From NCBI RefSeq assembly GCF_050268245.1, contig NZ_JBNNGK010000007.1, forward strand, positions 124,001 through 188,000: a DNA stretch of 64,000 nucleotides. The letters are read 5' to 3'. Source of the stretch: JBNNGK01 sp050268245 (GTDB lineage: Bacteria > Pseudomonadota > Gammaproteobacteria > Enterobacterales > Enterobacteriaceae). Shown piece by piece: positions 1-9,441 of this stretch. A program made the translations under genes and the position numbers. The notes under the pieces are model-generated. The model searched no databases. It was not told where the DNA came from and was given only the letters and a program-made list of their open reading frames with translations. Position 1 is the first letter of the stretch. Each line of letters begins with the position of its first letter.

Positions 1-230
1 AACCCATCGCTCACTTAACAACCAATTCAACGGGTTGAATTTTTCTCACCCACGATGAAAGTTATTTATGGTGACCAAACGCTACTCTCGATTTGCCACC
101 ATACCCTGCCTCTATTTCCCTGTACAGCATCCGGGTTTAACGGTAACGCAAGCGTTGATGAGGATCACATTGCAACCCTCTTGCAACTGTAGTGCAAATC
201 GGTCTACCGCGCCGCGGGTCACCCTGCATA
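1..230. other. Flank downstream of fadJ, no gene recognised
   Basis: This stretch lies 3' of fadJ. In E. coli sixA follows fadJ, but I see no SixA-like sequence here. Short open frames on the plus strand lack a convincing ribosome binding site or a recognisable product. Confidence 0.4.
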
Positions 231-2390
231 TTACTGCGGATAAAACGCTTCCCGTTGTTCTGCCATGCGTTGCAAGCGCTCACACGGCGCAAAATGCTCA
301 CCGTACTGCTGTTGCAGATAGCGCAGCGTTTTAACCACGGTCTCAATGCCGAGCGCATCCATATAGCGGAATGGGCCGCCAAGGAACGGTGGGAAACCGA
401 TGCCAAACACCGCGCCGATATCACCATCGCGCGCACTGCGAATCACGCCCTCATCCAGACAGCGTACAGCCTCATTCAGCATCATCATCACACACCGTTG
501 TGCAATTAGCGGCGGTTCAAGATGCGCTTTGGCCGTCACACCCAGTAATGAATAAACCGCACTGTCAGCACGTTTAGCGCGCTGCCGCTGCTGGCCTTCA
601 CTAGGGTAGAGATAAAAACCGCGGCCATTTTTACGCCCTTTACGGCCATCTTTTAACACGGCATCAAATGCCGCCGGCGCGGCAAAACGCGTCCCCAATT
701 CTTCAACCAAAACCGGGATAATTTTCGTGCCGACATCAATACCGACTTCATCCAACAGTGTGATGGGCCCGACCGGGAAGCCGAAATCCACCAGCGCTTT
801 GTCCAATGACTCAATTGGCTCACCTTCCAGCAGACAACGCGCGGCCTCATTAATATAGGGGGCCAGAATGCGGTTAACGTAAAACCCGGCGCGGTCGGCC
901 ACGACGATCGCCGTTTTACCCTGCTTTTTCGCCAACGCAACGGTGGTTGCAATCGTTTCATCGCTGGTGCCAGCATGGGGGATCACCTCCACCAACGGCA
1001 TTTTATCGACCGGGCTGAAATAATGCAGACCAATCACCTGTTGTGGACGCTGCGCTTTCGCGGCGATTTGGCCGATCGGCAACGATGAGGTATTGGAAGC
1101 GAACACCGTGTGAGGAGCACTGTGCTGCTCGATCTCTGCCACCATACGCTGTTTCAGCTCCAGATCTTCAAACACCGCCTCCACCACAATATCTACCCGT
1201 TCAAAACCGGTGTAATCGGTGGCACCCGATATCAACATCATCTGTTTTTGCCGTTCGGCAGGGCGCATGCGTTTGCTGCGCACTCGCTTACTCAGCACGT
1301 CCCAACTGTATTTCAACGCGTGATTAATGCCTTGCTCATTCACATCTTTAATGCGCACCGGCAAACCACCGCGCGTCGCAGTGACGCAGGCAATCCCACC
1401 GCCCATCAAACCACCGCCCAAGATACCCACGCGCTGCAAGGGATGCGGTTGCGCGTCGCTGCCTTTTTCTTTCTTCAGCGCTGTGGAAGCAAAAAACAGG
1501 CTACGCAATGCGGCGGACTCTGACGTCATCGCTAATTCGCCAAATGCGCGCGCTTCCGCTTCATAACCGCTGGCATTGCCTTGTTCTAATCCCGTGCGCA
1601 CCACCTGAATAATGCGCTCTGCAGCCGGATAATTACCGTGCGTTTTCGCCAAGGTTTTCTTGCGCACAATACTGAACAACACGCTGCGCCCCAACGGAGC
1701 GTTCAGCAATCGTTCCTGCCACGGCAACTTGGCACTGCTTTTCCATCCCTGTTTCGCCCGTTTGATGGCCGTTTCCAGCAATATAGCGTGGGGCACAGCA
1801 TCATCGACCAACCCCATACGCAGAGCCTGCCGGGCGCGCAGGTGTTTACCGGTCAGCATCATATCTAACGCCTTGCTCGCCCCAATCAGCCGGGGCAAAC
1901 GCTGAGTGCCACCGGAACCCGGTAGCAAACCGAGCTGAACTTCCGGCAAGCCTAGCGCGGTTTTGTCGTCGAGCGAGCACACGCGGCTATGGCAGGCCAA
2001 TGCCAGCTCCAGCCCACCGCCCAAGCATGCACCGTGGATCGCCGCCACCACCGGTACGGGAAACGCGGCTATCTGTGCCAAGGTATTTTGCCCTTTACGC
2101 GCCAGCGCTTCTGCTTCATTGGCATTATTGCAGGCGGCAATCATCGTAATATCAGCACCGGCAATAAATGAATCGGGTTTACCAGAAACGATCACCACCC
2201 CTTCGAGCCCAGGATGTTGCTGCGCCTTAATCAACACATCATTAACTTGCTCAACAAATTCCGCTTTCAGCGTATTCACTTTCTCATCCGGCACATCAAT
2301 GGTGATCACACCGATATTATCCGGCCGCAGCGTCAAGCGAAATGACGAGGGTTTGGCTCGCTGCTCGTGCAACGCATTTTCAACATTCAT
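231..2390 (-). CDS. fadJ: Fatty acid oxidation complex alpha subunit FadJ
   Basis: Bifunctional (multifunctional) beta-oxidation enzyme, with enoyl-CoA hydratase and 3-hydroxyacyl-CoA dehydrogenase activities; in E. coli FadJ with FadI serves anaerobic beta-oxidation. The 719-residue protein has an N-terminal crotonase domain (about 1-200) with the oxyanion-hole segment GACLGGGLELA (E128) and LPEVQLGLLPG (E150) as likely catalytic acids. A Rossmann domain starts near residue 321 (GILGGGLMGGG), with dehydrogenase H456 in GLHYFSP, followed by the C-terminal hydroxyacyl-CoA dehydrogenase repeats. Its ATG overlaps the fadI stop by one base (TAATG), so translation is probably coupled. Length and motifs match FadJ rather than FadB, and pairing with fadI supports this. 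Confidence 0.95.
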   Translation of the reverse strand: MNVENALHEQRAKPSSFRLTLRPDNIGVITIDVPDEKVNTLKAEFVEQVNDVLIKAQQHPGLEGVVIVSGKPDSFIAGADITMIAACNNANEAEALARKGQNTLAQIAAFPVPVVAAIHGACLGGGLELALACHSRVCSLDDKTALGLPEVQLGLLPGSGGTQRLPRLIGASKALDMMLTGKHLRARQALRMGLVDDAVPHAILLETAIKRAKQGWKSSAKLPWQERLLNAPLGRSVLFSIVRKKTLAKTHGNYPAAERIIQVVRTGLEQGNASGYEAEARAFGELAMTSESAALRSLFFASTALKKEKGSDAQPHPLQRVGILGGGLMGGGIACVTATRGGLPVRIKDVNEQGINHALKYSWDVLSKRVRSKRMRPAERQKQMMLISGATDYTGFERVDIVVEAVFEDLELKQRMVAEIEQHSAPHTVFASNTSSLPIGQIAAKAQRPQQVIGLHYFSPVDKMPLVEVIPHAGTSDETIATTVALAKKQGKTAIVVADRAGFYVNRILAPYINEAARCLLEGEPIESLDKALVDFGFPVGPITLLDEVGIDVGTKIIPVLVEELGTRFAAPAAFDAVLKDGRKGRKNGRGFYLYPSEGQQRQRAKRADSAVYSLLGVTAKAHLEPPLIAQRCVMMMLNEAVRCLDEGVIRSARDGDIGAVFGIGFPPFLGGPFRYMDALGIETVVKTLRYLQQQYGEHFAPCERLQRMAEQREAFYPQ

Positions 2391-3700
2391 TATTCGACCT
2401 CCACAACCATCGCTGCACCTAACCCACCCGCTGCACAGGCGGTCGCTAACCCTAAGCCACCACCGCGCCGTTTCAACTCGTGTAAGGTCTGGGTGATCAT
2501 GCGTGCACCGGTTGCCGCAAACGGATGACCGTAAGCAATTGAACCACCCAGCACATTAAATTTATCTCTGTCGACCTCGCCAATCGCCGCGCTGCGCCCC
2601 AGCTTTTGCTGGGCGAATTCTTGGCTGGCGAACATTTTCAGGTTTGCCAACGTTTGTGCGGCGAACGCTTCGTGCATATCAATTAACGCCAAATCAGCCA
2701 GGGTAATACCTGCGCGATCCAGCGCCAGCGGCGTCGCGTAAGAAGGGCCAAGTAGCATGTCCTCCCACACGTCGATGGCAGCAAAAGCGAAGCTGCGCAG
2801 ATAACCCAGCGGCACCAATCCCAATTCTTTGGCACGCGACTCACTCATCATCAATACGGCAGCGGCACCGTCGGTCAGTGGCGTGCTGTTGGCTGCCGTG
2901 ACGCTACCGTGTTTACGATCGAATGCCGGCTTCAGTTTGGTGTAGGAAGCCAGGCTGGAATCTTTACGAATGTTATTATCTTCAGCCAATAGCGCTTTGT
3001 ATGGCGGCACATAGGCGGTCATCACTTCCTGACGCAGTAGCCCCTGCTCCCAGGCTTTAGCCGCCAACTGATGCGAACGATGCGCAAGCGCATCCTGTTC
3101 TTCCCGGCTAATGCCATGTGACTTGGCCATCTGTTCGGCCGTATCGCCCATGCGCAACCCTGTGGAGTATTCCGCAACCGCAGGCGGAACCGGCAACAGA
3201 TCGCGGAATTTAAGTTTGCTGAATAGCTTAAGCCGTTGTGACAAGGTGCGCGCCTTATTCACATCAACTAAGGTTCGCGCCAGCGCTTTGCTAACACCGA
3301 TCGGCAAGACGGAAGAGGAGTCTGCACCGCCCGCAATGCCGATGCTGATACTGCCAGCCATGATACTTTCGGCCACATTGGCGATAGCCTGAAAACTGGT
3401 GGCGCAGGCACGCGATACGCTGTAAGCATCGGTGTGCACGCTCATGCCGGTTCCTAGCACAATTTCGCGCGCGATGTTAGGCGCCTCCGGCATTTGCACC
3501 ACTTGGCCAAAGACCAGTTGTTCAATTAATTGCGGCTCGATACCGCTGCGCGCCAATAGTTCGCTCACCGCCATTTTACCAAGGTCCACCGCCGGAATTC
3601 CGTGATAGGCAGTGGCCTGCTTGGCGAACGGGGTACGCAGTCCATTTACAATTGCAATTCGGTCACCCTGACGGGTAACTAGCGGCAGTGCCTTACTCAT
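2390..3700 (-). CDS. fadI: 3-ketoacyl-CoA thiolase FadI
   Basis: Thiolase that cleaves 3-ketoacyl-CoA to acetyl-CoA and a shortened acyl-CoA; partner of FadJ. The frame is open 25 codons further upstream, but the ATG at 3700 follows a good AGGAG and gives a 436-residue protein beginning MSKALPLVTRQGDRIAIVNG, the same length as E. coli FadI. The nucleophilic Cys is C99 in SRACATSFQA. The C-terminal His and Cys are in AYGHPFAATGARM and TACAAGGLGAAM. It is the first gene of the fadI-fadJ operon, with a FadR-like site just upstream. Confidence 0.95.
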   Translation of the reverse strand: MSKALPLVTRQGDRIAIVNGLRTPFAKQATAYHGIPAVDLGKMAVSELLARSGIEPQLIEQLVFGQVVQMPEAPNIAREIVLGTGMSVHTDAYSVSRACATSFQAIANVAESIMAGSISIGIAGGADSSSVLPIGVSKALARTLVDVNKARTLSQRLKLFSKLKFRDLLPVPPAVAEYSTGLRMGDTAEQMAKSHGISREEQDALAHRSHQLAAKAWEQGLLRQEVMTAYVPPYKALLAEDNNIRKDSSLASYTKLKPAFDRKHGSVTAANSTPLTDGAAAVLMMSESRAKELGLVPLGYLRSFAFAAIDVWEDMLLGPSYATPLALDRAGITLADLALIDMHEAFAAQTLANLKMFASQEFAQQKLGRSAAIGEVDRDKFNVLGGSIAYGHPFAATGARMITQTLHELKRRGGGLGLATACAAGGLGAAMVVEVE

Positions 3701-3739
3701 AAACGCTCCTGAAGATGATGACGTCAGCGCAACGATCGA

Positions 3740-3757
3740 AACAGGTCTGACCTGATG
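3740..3757 (-). promoter_or_regulatory. Putative FadR operator of fadIJ
   Basis: The sequence ACAGGTCTGACCTGATGT (plus strand) contains the palindromic FadR-type core AGGTCNGACCT and lies about 40 bases before the fadI start. FadR represses fad genes when long-chain acyl-CoA is absent. Assignment is from motif and position only. Confidence 0.7.
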
Positions 3758-3858
3758 TGGGTCATTGTTAACCATATGTTTACATTTGGCAAACCGGTAA
3801 GCGTGAAATCTGCGAGCAAGAGCAACTTTCTGCCGAGAGGATGGGGGATAGGATGAGT

Positions 3859-3876
3859 GCGCGGGCGATCCCGCGC
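3859..3876 (-). terminator. Hairpin just 3' of yfcZ
   Basis: GCGCGGG-CGAT-CCCGCGC forms a very stable stem 17 bases past the yfcZ stop. On the minus strand the T-run precedes the stem instead of following it, so this may be an mRNA-stabilising hairpin and not a classical intrinsic terminator. Confidence 0.35.
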
Positions 3877-3892
3877 AAAAAATTTACGCCAA

Positions 3893-4189
3893 TTAACGCA
3901 GTCCGAGCTGGAAAATCAACGTTTCGGCCTGGCAGGCGAAGGTAAAATCAGCATCTAACTGCACCCCCCCTTCAACGGGATTCATGCTGCTGCTGATGTC
4001 ACACGGATCGGATTCCACAGAACGTGCTTTTTCCGTCAATGCGGCCAACATCTGTTGTGCTTCTTGCTGACTCGCAAATACCTGGCTGTAGGATGCGGTG
4101 CAGTCAGTGTTGTCCATGACGGTGCCAACATCCACACAGCAGCATGCTGCTGTTTCCTGCGCACTGCATTTGTTAATTGCATCTGACAT
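3893..4189 (-). CDS. yfcZ: YfcZ/YiiS family protein (UPF0381)
   Basis: Small conserved protein of unknown function in the family of E. coli YfcZ, with the shared patterns CCCVDVGTVMDN, SVESDPC and the ending FTFACQAETLIFQLGLR. It is Cys-rich near the N-terminus. I chose the ATG at 4189 (98 residues, MSDAINK...) because AAGGAG lies 8 bases upstream; a TTG two codons earlier is too close to that site. It is divergent from fadL, as in E. coli. Confidence 0.85.
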   Translation of the reverse strand: MSDAINKCSAQETAACCCVDVGTVMDNTDCTASYSQVFASQQEAQQMLAALTEKARSVESDPCDISSSMNPVEGGVQLDADFTFACQAETLIFQLGLR

Positions 4190-4205
4190 GTTCAAATCTC
4201 CTTAC

Positions 4206-4224
4206 GAGGCGGTTTTACCGCCTC
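4206..4224 (-). promoter_or_regulatory. Hairpin abutting the yfcZ ribosome binding site
   Basis: GAGGCGG-TTTTA-CCGCCTC is a perfect 7-bp stem that ends about two bases before the AAGGAG of yfcZ. In an mRNA it would stack against the ribosome binding site. Whether it regulates translation is inference. Confidence 0.35.
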
Positions 4225-4466
4225 AAATTGCCAATTTTGATCTGGCGCATAAACACAAAAATCTAAAGGGTATTTTACTCCCCTGTTGAAAGGAGCACTA
4301 GCACTTACTGTTAGCAGGTGTTTTAAGTGATGGAAATCACAAATAAAAATGCTCGTCTGCTAAGGATTGGTAAGAATTTTGTTATTAAGCGGTCGCTTTT
4401 TGTTAAGCAGATCTCTTTTTCGACATCAAAATGGAAATATATGGAAAACAAACTTGCAACATTTTC

Positions 4467-4505
4467 ACAGGTCAGACCTATAATTCAGCCACTGGTCTGA
4501 TTTGT
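4467..4505 (+). promoter_or_regulatory. Two FadR-like operators upstream of fadL
   Basis: Two FadR-type half-matching sites lie in tandem: ACAGGTCAGACCTAT (4467-4481) and ACTGGTCTGATTTGT (4491-4505). E. coli fadL also carries two FadR sites with closely similar sequences. They lie 90-130 bases before the fadL start, where a promoter and leader would be expected. Confidence 0.7.
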
Positions 4506-4539
4506 CTGAATGATAACGGACCCTACAATCCCGCGCTCC

Positions 4540-4558
4540 TTGTTACTATAAGTAACAA
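4540..4558 (+). promoter_or_regulatory. Perfect inverted repeat in the fadL leader
   Basis: TTGTTACT-ATA-AGTAACAA is a perfect 8-bp inverted repeat 36 bases before the fadL start. It could be an RNA hairpin or a protein-binding site; I do not recognise the motif. Confidence 0.35.
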
Positions 4559-4594
4559 TAGTTTAAATAATAAACACATAATGAGGTTTTGGTC

Positions 4595-5917
4595 ATGAGC
4601 CAGAAAAACCTATTTACTAAATCAGCTCTTGCAGCTGCAGTGGCAATTATTTCTTCAAACGTCTATGCCGCAGGATTCCAGCTGAATGAGTATTCTTCAT
4701 CTGGTTTAGGCCGTTCTTTCTCTGGCGAAGGCGCTGTTGCAGACAACGCAGCATCAGGAAGCCGCAACCCCGCAACCATGATGATGTTTGATAGCCCGTC
4801 CTTCTCTGGCGGTGCAATCTTCATCAACCCGGATGTCGACATTTCAGGACAATCACCGAGCGGCGCCAGTCTTGATGCAAAAAACATCGCGCCTACCGCA
4901 TGGGTACCTAATCTTCACTATATTCACCCGATCAACGATCAGTGGGCTCTGGGGGCTTCCGTCACCAGTAACTACGGTTTAGCGACTGAATTTAATGATA
5001 GCTATACCGCTGGCGCGTTTGCCGGTAAAACCGATCTGACCACGGCTAACCTTAACCTAAGCGCAGCTTATCGTTTAAATCAACACTTCAGCTTCGGTCT
5101 GGGCTTTGATGCGGTTTACGCCAAGGCGAAAATCGAGCGTTACGCTGGCGACTTGCCAAAACTGCTGGCCGGTTCTGGCCAATTGCCACCGGGGTTAGCA
5201 GGCCCGATTTCACAGATCCCTGGCGATACCCAAATTGCCCACTTAAAAGGTGACGAATGGGGCTATGGTTGGAATGCCGGTATTCTATATGAAGTGGACG
5301 AAAACAATCGTTACGGCCTGACTTATCGCTCAGAGATAAAGATCGACTTTGAAGGCGATTATAAGAGCAGCCTACCTGCGCAATATAATCCGCTGCTGGG
5401 ATCCATGGGTCTGCCACTCGGTACTAACGGCCAGACAGTGTCGGGTTCCCTGTCTCTGCATCTGCCAGAAATGTGGGAAATCTCTGGTTATAACAAAGTT
5501 GCGCCACAGTGGGCGGTTCACTACAGCCTGGCCTATACCAGTTGGAGTCAATTCCAGGAGTTGAAAGCAACGGGTAACAACGGCCAAACGTTGTTTGAAA
5601 AGCATGAAGGCTTCAAAGACGCGTATCGCATCGCGTTGGGTACAACCTATTACTATGATGATAACTGGACGTTCCGTACCGGTATCGCCTTCGATGACAG
5701 TCCTGTTCCAGCGCAGAACCGCTCCATCTCCATTCCGGATCAGGATCGTTTCTGGCTAAGCGCCGGTACCACCTACGCGTTTAACAAGAATGCCTCGGTT
5801 GACGTCGGTGTGTCTTACATGCACGGTCAGCACGTTACCATCAAAGAAGGCCCGTATACTTTCGAGTCTGAAGGTAAAGCTTGGTTGTACGGCGCAAACT
5901 TCAACTACACCTTCTAA
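4595..5917 (+). CDS. fadL: Long-chain fatty acid outer membrane channel FadL
   Basis: Outer-membrane beta-barrel that takes up long-chain fatty acids. The start at ATG 4595 gives MSQKNLFTKSALAAAVAIIS..., nearly the same N-terminus as E. coli FadL, with TGAGG 8 bases upstream; a TTG two codons earlier is less likely. The signal peptide is about 25 residues (cut after SNVYA) and the mature protein begins AGFQLNE, the conserved N-terminal plug sequence. The barrel is highly conserved (for example HEGFKDAYRIALGTTYYYDD and SIPDQDRFWLSAGTTYAF) and the C-terminus ends in aromatic Phe (NFNYTF), typical of Bam substrates. 440 residues, close to the E. coli protein. Confidence 0.97.
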   Translation: MSQKNLFTKSALAAAVAIISSNVYAAGFQLNEYSSSGLGRSFSGEGAVADNAASGSRNPATMMMFDSPSFSGGAIFINPDVDISGQSPSGASLDAKNIAPTAWVPNLHYIHPINDQWALGASVTSNYGLATEFNDSYTAGAFAGKTDLTTANLNLSAAYRLNQHFSFGLGFDAVYAKAKIERYAGDLPKLLAGSGQLPPGLAGPISQIPGDTQIAHLKGDEWGYGWNAGILYEVDENNRYGLTYRSEIKIDFEGDYKSSLPAQYNPLLGSMGLPLGTNGQTVSGSLSLHLPEMWEISGYNKVAPQWAVHYSLAYTSWSQFQELKATGNNGQTLFEKHEGFKDAYRIALGTTYYYDDNWTFRTGIAFDDSPVPAQNRSISIPDQDRFWLSAGTTYAFNKNASVDVGVSYMHGQHVTIKEGPYTFESEGKAWLYGANFNYTF

Positions 5918-5953
5918 ATTGTTGACGCAGCCGGCTTAAAAACCGGCTATTTA

Positions 5954-6000
5954 GCACCATGCCGTTCACTTAAACCTGAGCGGCATGGTGCGTTGTTTTT
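5954..6000 (+). terminator. Intrinsic terminator of fadL
   Basis: Stem GCACCATGCCG / CGGCATGGTGC (11 bp) with a 16-base loop, followed by GTTGTTTTT. It lies 36 bases past the fadL stop. Confidence 0.8.
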
Positions 6001-6075
6001 GCCCCAGCCTGAGCCGTAGCCCCTCCCTTGCTTACTATTCGTTAATCAATTGTCAGAGCTTTGAGTCCTCCCTGC

Positions 6076-7402
6076 ACCCAGCGCAGAGCAATTAACTGGC
6101 GCGGCATGCCACGCCACTACGCGGTTGACGGATGCGATGTGGGCAGGTTGCTGGCAACTTGAGATATGACTAAACCGTAGGGGCGAACATGTTCGCCTCG
6201 CTTCCGGTGCAGAGCGATTGGCTGGCGCGGCATGCCACGCCACTACGCGATTGACGGATGTGATGTGGGCAGGTTGCTGGCAACTTGGCATATGGCTAAA
6301 CCTGTTCGCCCCGCTTCCGGTGCTGAGCGATTAGCTGGCGCGGTATCCCACGCCACTACGCGGTTGACGGATGCGATGTGGGCAGGTTGCTGGCAACGTG
6401 GCATATGGCTAAACCGTAGGGGCGAATATGTTCGCCCCGCTTCCGGTGCTGAGCGATTAGCCGGCGCGGCATGCCACGCCACTACGCGATTGACGAATGT
6501 GATGTGGGTAGGTTACTAGCAACGTGGCATATGACTAAACATGTTCGCCCCGCTTCCGGTGCTGAGCGATTAGCCGGCGCGGCATGCCACGCCTCTACGC
6601 GATTGACGGATGCGATGTGGGCAGGTTGCTGGCAACTTGAGATATGGCTAAACCGTAGGGGGTGAACATGTTCGCCCCGCTTCCGGTGCTGAGCGATTAG
6701 CCGGCGCGGCATGCCACGCCACTACGCGGTTGACGGATGTGATGTGGGCAGGTTGCTGGCAACGTGGCATATGGCTAAACCGTAGGGGGCGAACATGTTC
6801 GTCCCGCTTCCGGTGCGGAGCAATTAGCTGGCGCGGCATGCCACGCCACTACGCGATTGACGGATGTGATGTGGGCAGGTTGCTGGCAACGTGGCATATG
6901 GCTAAACATGTTCGCCCCGCTTCCGGTGCTGAGCGATTAGCTGGCGCGGTATGCCACGCCACTACGCGGTTGACGGATGTGATGTGGGCAGGTTGCTGGC
7001 AACGTGGCATATGGCTAAACCGTAGGGGGCGAACATGTTCGTCCCGCTTCCGGTGCGGAGCAATTAGCTGGCGCGGCATGCCACGCCACTACGCGATTGA
7101 CGGATGCGATGTGGGCAGGTTGCTGGCAACTTGGCATATGGCTAAACATGTTCGCCCCGCTTCCGGTGCAGAGCGATTAGCTGGCGCGGCATGCCACGCC
7201 TCTACGCGGTTGACGGATGTGATGTGGGCAAGTTGCTGGCAACGTGGCATATGGCTAAACATGTTCGCCCCGCTTCCGGTGCTGAGCAATTAACTGTCGC
7301 GGCATGCCACGCCACTACGCGGTTGACGGATGTGATATGGGCAGGTTGCTGGCAACTTGAGATATGACTAAACCGTAGGGGGGCGAACATGTTCGCCCCA
7401 CC
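6076..7402. repeat. Tandem REP/REPIN-like array, family A
   Basis: About ten units repeat with spacings of 113 or 126-127 bases, measured between copies of CTTCCGGTGC at 6201, 6314, 6440, 6553, 6680, 6807, 6920, 7047, 7160 and 7273. The two lengths differ by presence of a 13-14 base CCGTAGGGGGCGAA segment. Each full unit has GTAG plus the perfect palindrome GGGCGAACATGTTCGCCC, then GGCGCGGCATGCCACGCC ending in CTAC, so two GTAG-headed palindromes face each other. The segments 6781-7020 and 7021-7260 are almost identical, a 240-bp dimer duplication. The array fills the gap between the 3' ends of fadL and mlaA. Confidence 0.9.
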
Positions 7403-7430
7403 ACTTGGCAGGTAACTTGTTGATTTATTA

Positions 7431-8192
7431 TCAGTCTGCTGAATCGATTTCGCCCAAATCATCCTGAATAGCCAGGGCGTTCGGATTTTCTTCAGGCTTC
7501 AATACGCCACCGTTCGCCAGGAAATCGTGACGCTGGAAGTAAGCTTCACGCATCATCAGGTAAGGATCGGACGAGTTACGCAGCAGGCCGTCAGAATCCA
7601 GCAGTTGTGCACGTGTTTCAATGCCCTCAACCACCCATTTCCCTGCCGACATCCAGAAGGTCAGATAGCTTAGCACCGGATAGAGTTTATCCGCCCACTC
7701 ACCGCCTTCTTCACGCAGCGTAAAACTACCATAACCCGGTAATTGGACATAAGGGCCATAGCCCACATCGTAATAACCTAGCGTGCTACCGAAGCGACGC
7801 GGTTCTTCACGTGCCAGTTTCGGGTTCGCCATCCCCGCCACATCAATCAATCCGCCCATGCCCAACAGCGTGTTCAGGAAGAAACGGTTAAAGTGGATCA
7901 TCGCGCGGTACGGATCGCCACGCAGGAAATCATTGACCATGCTGGCCGGTTCTTCCAGGTTGGACGTAAAGTTGCTCAAACCATTGCGTGCGGGCATCGG
8001 GACATAATCCCGCCAGGCAACGGCCACCGGCCGCAAGACGTAAGGATCCAGCACGTTGTAGTTAAAATTGAACATCGTACGGTTAAATCCTTCCAGAGGA
8101 TCGGATCGCCCTTGAGGTTCGTTTTCCGGGGTGCTGGCGCACCCGACGAGCAACACCGTTGCAAAAGCCAGCCCAGTCAGGCGAAAATTCAT
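7431..8192 (-). CDS. mlaA: MlaA (VacJ) outer membrane lipid asymmetry lipoprotein
   Basis: Outer-membrane lipoprotein that, with an OmpC-type porin, removes mislocalised phospholipids from the outer leaflet and passes them to periplasmic MlaC. The ATG at 8192 follows GGAG with good spacing and gives 253 residues, starting MNFRLTGLAFATVLLVGCAS; the lipobox LVGC places the lipidated Cys at residue 18. The body matches E. coli MlaA over its whole length (GRSDPLEGFNRTM, FFLNTLLGMGGLIDVAGMA, SDGLLRNSSDPY, EAYFQRHDF). It lies 37 bases past ccmI and may share its transcript. Confidence 0.95.
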   Translation of the reverse strand: MNFRLTGLAFATVLLVGCASTPENEPQGRSDPLEGFNRTMFNFNYNVLDPYVLRPVAVAWRDYVPMPARNGLSNFTSNLEEPASMVNDFLRGDPYRAMIHFNRFFLNTLLGMGGLIDVAGMANPKLAREEPRRFGSTLGYYDVGYGPYVQLPGYGSFTLREEGGEWADKLYPVLSYLTFWMSAGKWVVEGIETRAQLLDSDGLLRNSSDPYLMMREAYFQRHDFLANGGVLKPEENPNALAIQDDLGEIDSAD

Positions 8193-8229
8193 ATTTTTCT
8201 CCATAAAAACAATACGTTCAGTCTTCTCG

Positions 8230-9441
8230 TTACGGAACCTGCTTGTCTATCTGAACGCTAACCTGCCCTTTGCCGCTGAAGTCCAGCAACGCACTCTCAC
8301 CGAACCAGTCACCCGCCTGCGGCGTCGCCAGACCATCACGCGAGATGCGCGCACGAACCTTCACCTGATGCAACGCTGAAAGCAGGCGTTGCGGCATCAT
8401 GGCATTGCTGTCATCCAGTGAGAATGACTGCGGGAAGCGGCTCAATGGTAATTGTTTTACCGCAACCGGCACCGGGCTTTTGCCATCGGTAACCGAAATA
8501 ATCAGCGTCCCTTGTGAGGGTAATGCTTTCGCTGCCTCAGGAGACAACGTGACATTAATAGCAAGTTTAACAGTTTCCTCACCCAGCTGTACTTTTGCTT
8601 GTTCAATACTGCGTGTTAACACCTCGACACGCCGATCGTCAGCCGGTAACAGTTTGAGCATCACCTGCCATGCGCCAATAGCCTGTTTATAATCACCTTG
8701 TTCGAATGCGTTGAACGCTAACAGACTCAACACCCGCAAGTCAGTATGATCTTCGGCAATCATTTTACGTAACAGGGCCGTTGCCTGTTTGTTATCTTCT
8801 GGATCATTGGATCGCGTCAATACCTCGGCATAGCCAAGGCGAACGTCCAGATTATTCGGATCAAGCCGATAAGCATGGGCGAACGCCTGTGAAGCGGTAG
8901 TGGCGTTATTCAGCGCCATGCCAACGCGGCCCAGCATCATCCAGTCATTGATGTTGCGGTCGTCTTGTTGCAGTGCGGTGCGCAATCCTAAGCCAAGGCG
9001 CGCAATCTCTTCCATGCTGAGGGGCTCGGCGCGCTCGTTAGCCACGCGTTCACGCAATGCCGGCATTTGGGCTTCGACTTGATGCCAAGCGGTAACTTGC
9101 GCCAACCCGCCGGTTTTCAAATAGAAGCCGACGGCGATAACCACCAGTACCACCACACCCGGTAGCAGCGCCCAACGGTTAATCGGCTGTGCCTGCGCCG
9201 GTTGCTGGCTGGGAATATCATCCAACAGATTTTGCTGTAACTCCTTCACCAACTCAGGGCGCTCGGCTACCACGCCCTGCTGTTCATCCTGTTCCAGCTC
9301 GTTAAGACGATCTTGATAAAATACCTTATTCAGCGTATCGCGACTGGCGTTATCGCTCGCCTTGGTTTGCCGCATTGCCGGCACCACCAGTAGCGCAGCC
9401 GCGCCGATCAGCAGCACAATAATAATCAGCCAAAAAGCCAT
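8230..9441 (-). CDS. ccmI: Cytochrome c maturation protein CcmI (CycH-like)
   Basis: Apocytochrome c chaperone that presents the CXXCH peptide to the CcmF/CcmH heme ligation complex. It has an N-terminal membrane helix (about 1-22), a cytoplasmic loop, a second helix near residues 93-110 (WALLPGVVVLVVIAVGFYL), then a periplasmic TPR domain (AFAHAYRLDPNNLDVRLGYAEVL) and a C-terminal domain. E. coli fuses the equivalent function to CcmH; here it is a separate 403-residue gene, as in Serratia and Yersinia. Its ATG overlaps the ccmH stop (TAATG). Confidence 0.9.
   Translation of the reverse strand: MAFWLIIIVLLIGAAALLVVPAMRQTKASDNASRDTLNKVFYQDRLNELEQDEQQGVVAERPELVKELQQNLLDDIPSQQPAQAQPINRWALLPGVVVLVVIAVGFYLKTGGLAQVTAWHQVEAQMPALRERVANERAEPLSMEEIARLGLGLRTALQQDDRNINDWMMLGRVGMALNNATTASQAFAHAYRLDPNNLDVRLGYAEVLTRSNDPEDNKQATALLRKMIAEDHTDLRVLSLLAFNAFEQGDYKQAIGAWQVMLKLLPADDRRVEVLTRSIEQAKVQLGEETVKLAINVTLSPEAAKALPSQGTLIISVTDGKSPVPVAVKQLPLSRFPQSFSLDDSNAMMPQRLLSALHQVKVRARISRDGLATPQAGDWFGESALLDFSGKGQVSVQIDKQVP

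Noticed and set aside
6730..7293. 187-codon frame in the family A array
   Set aside because: Repeat-derived; equally long frames occur on the other strand.
6076..7402. CRISPR array
   Set aside because: Units are over 110 bases and similar throughout, with no unique spacers of 30-40 bases and no cas genes.
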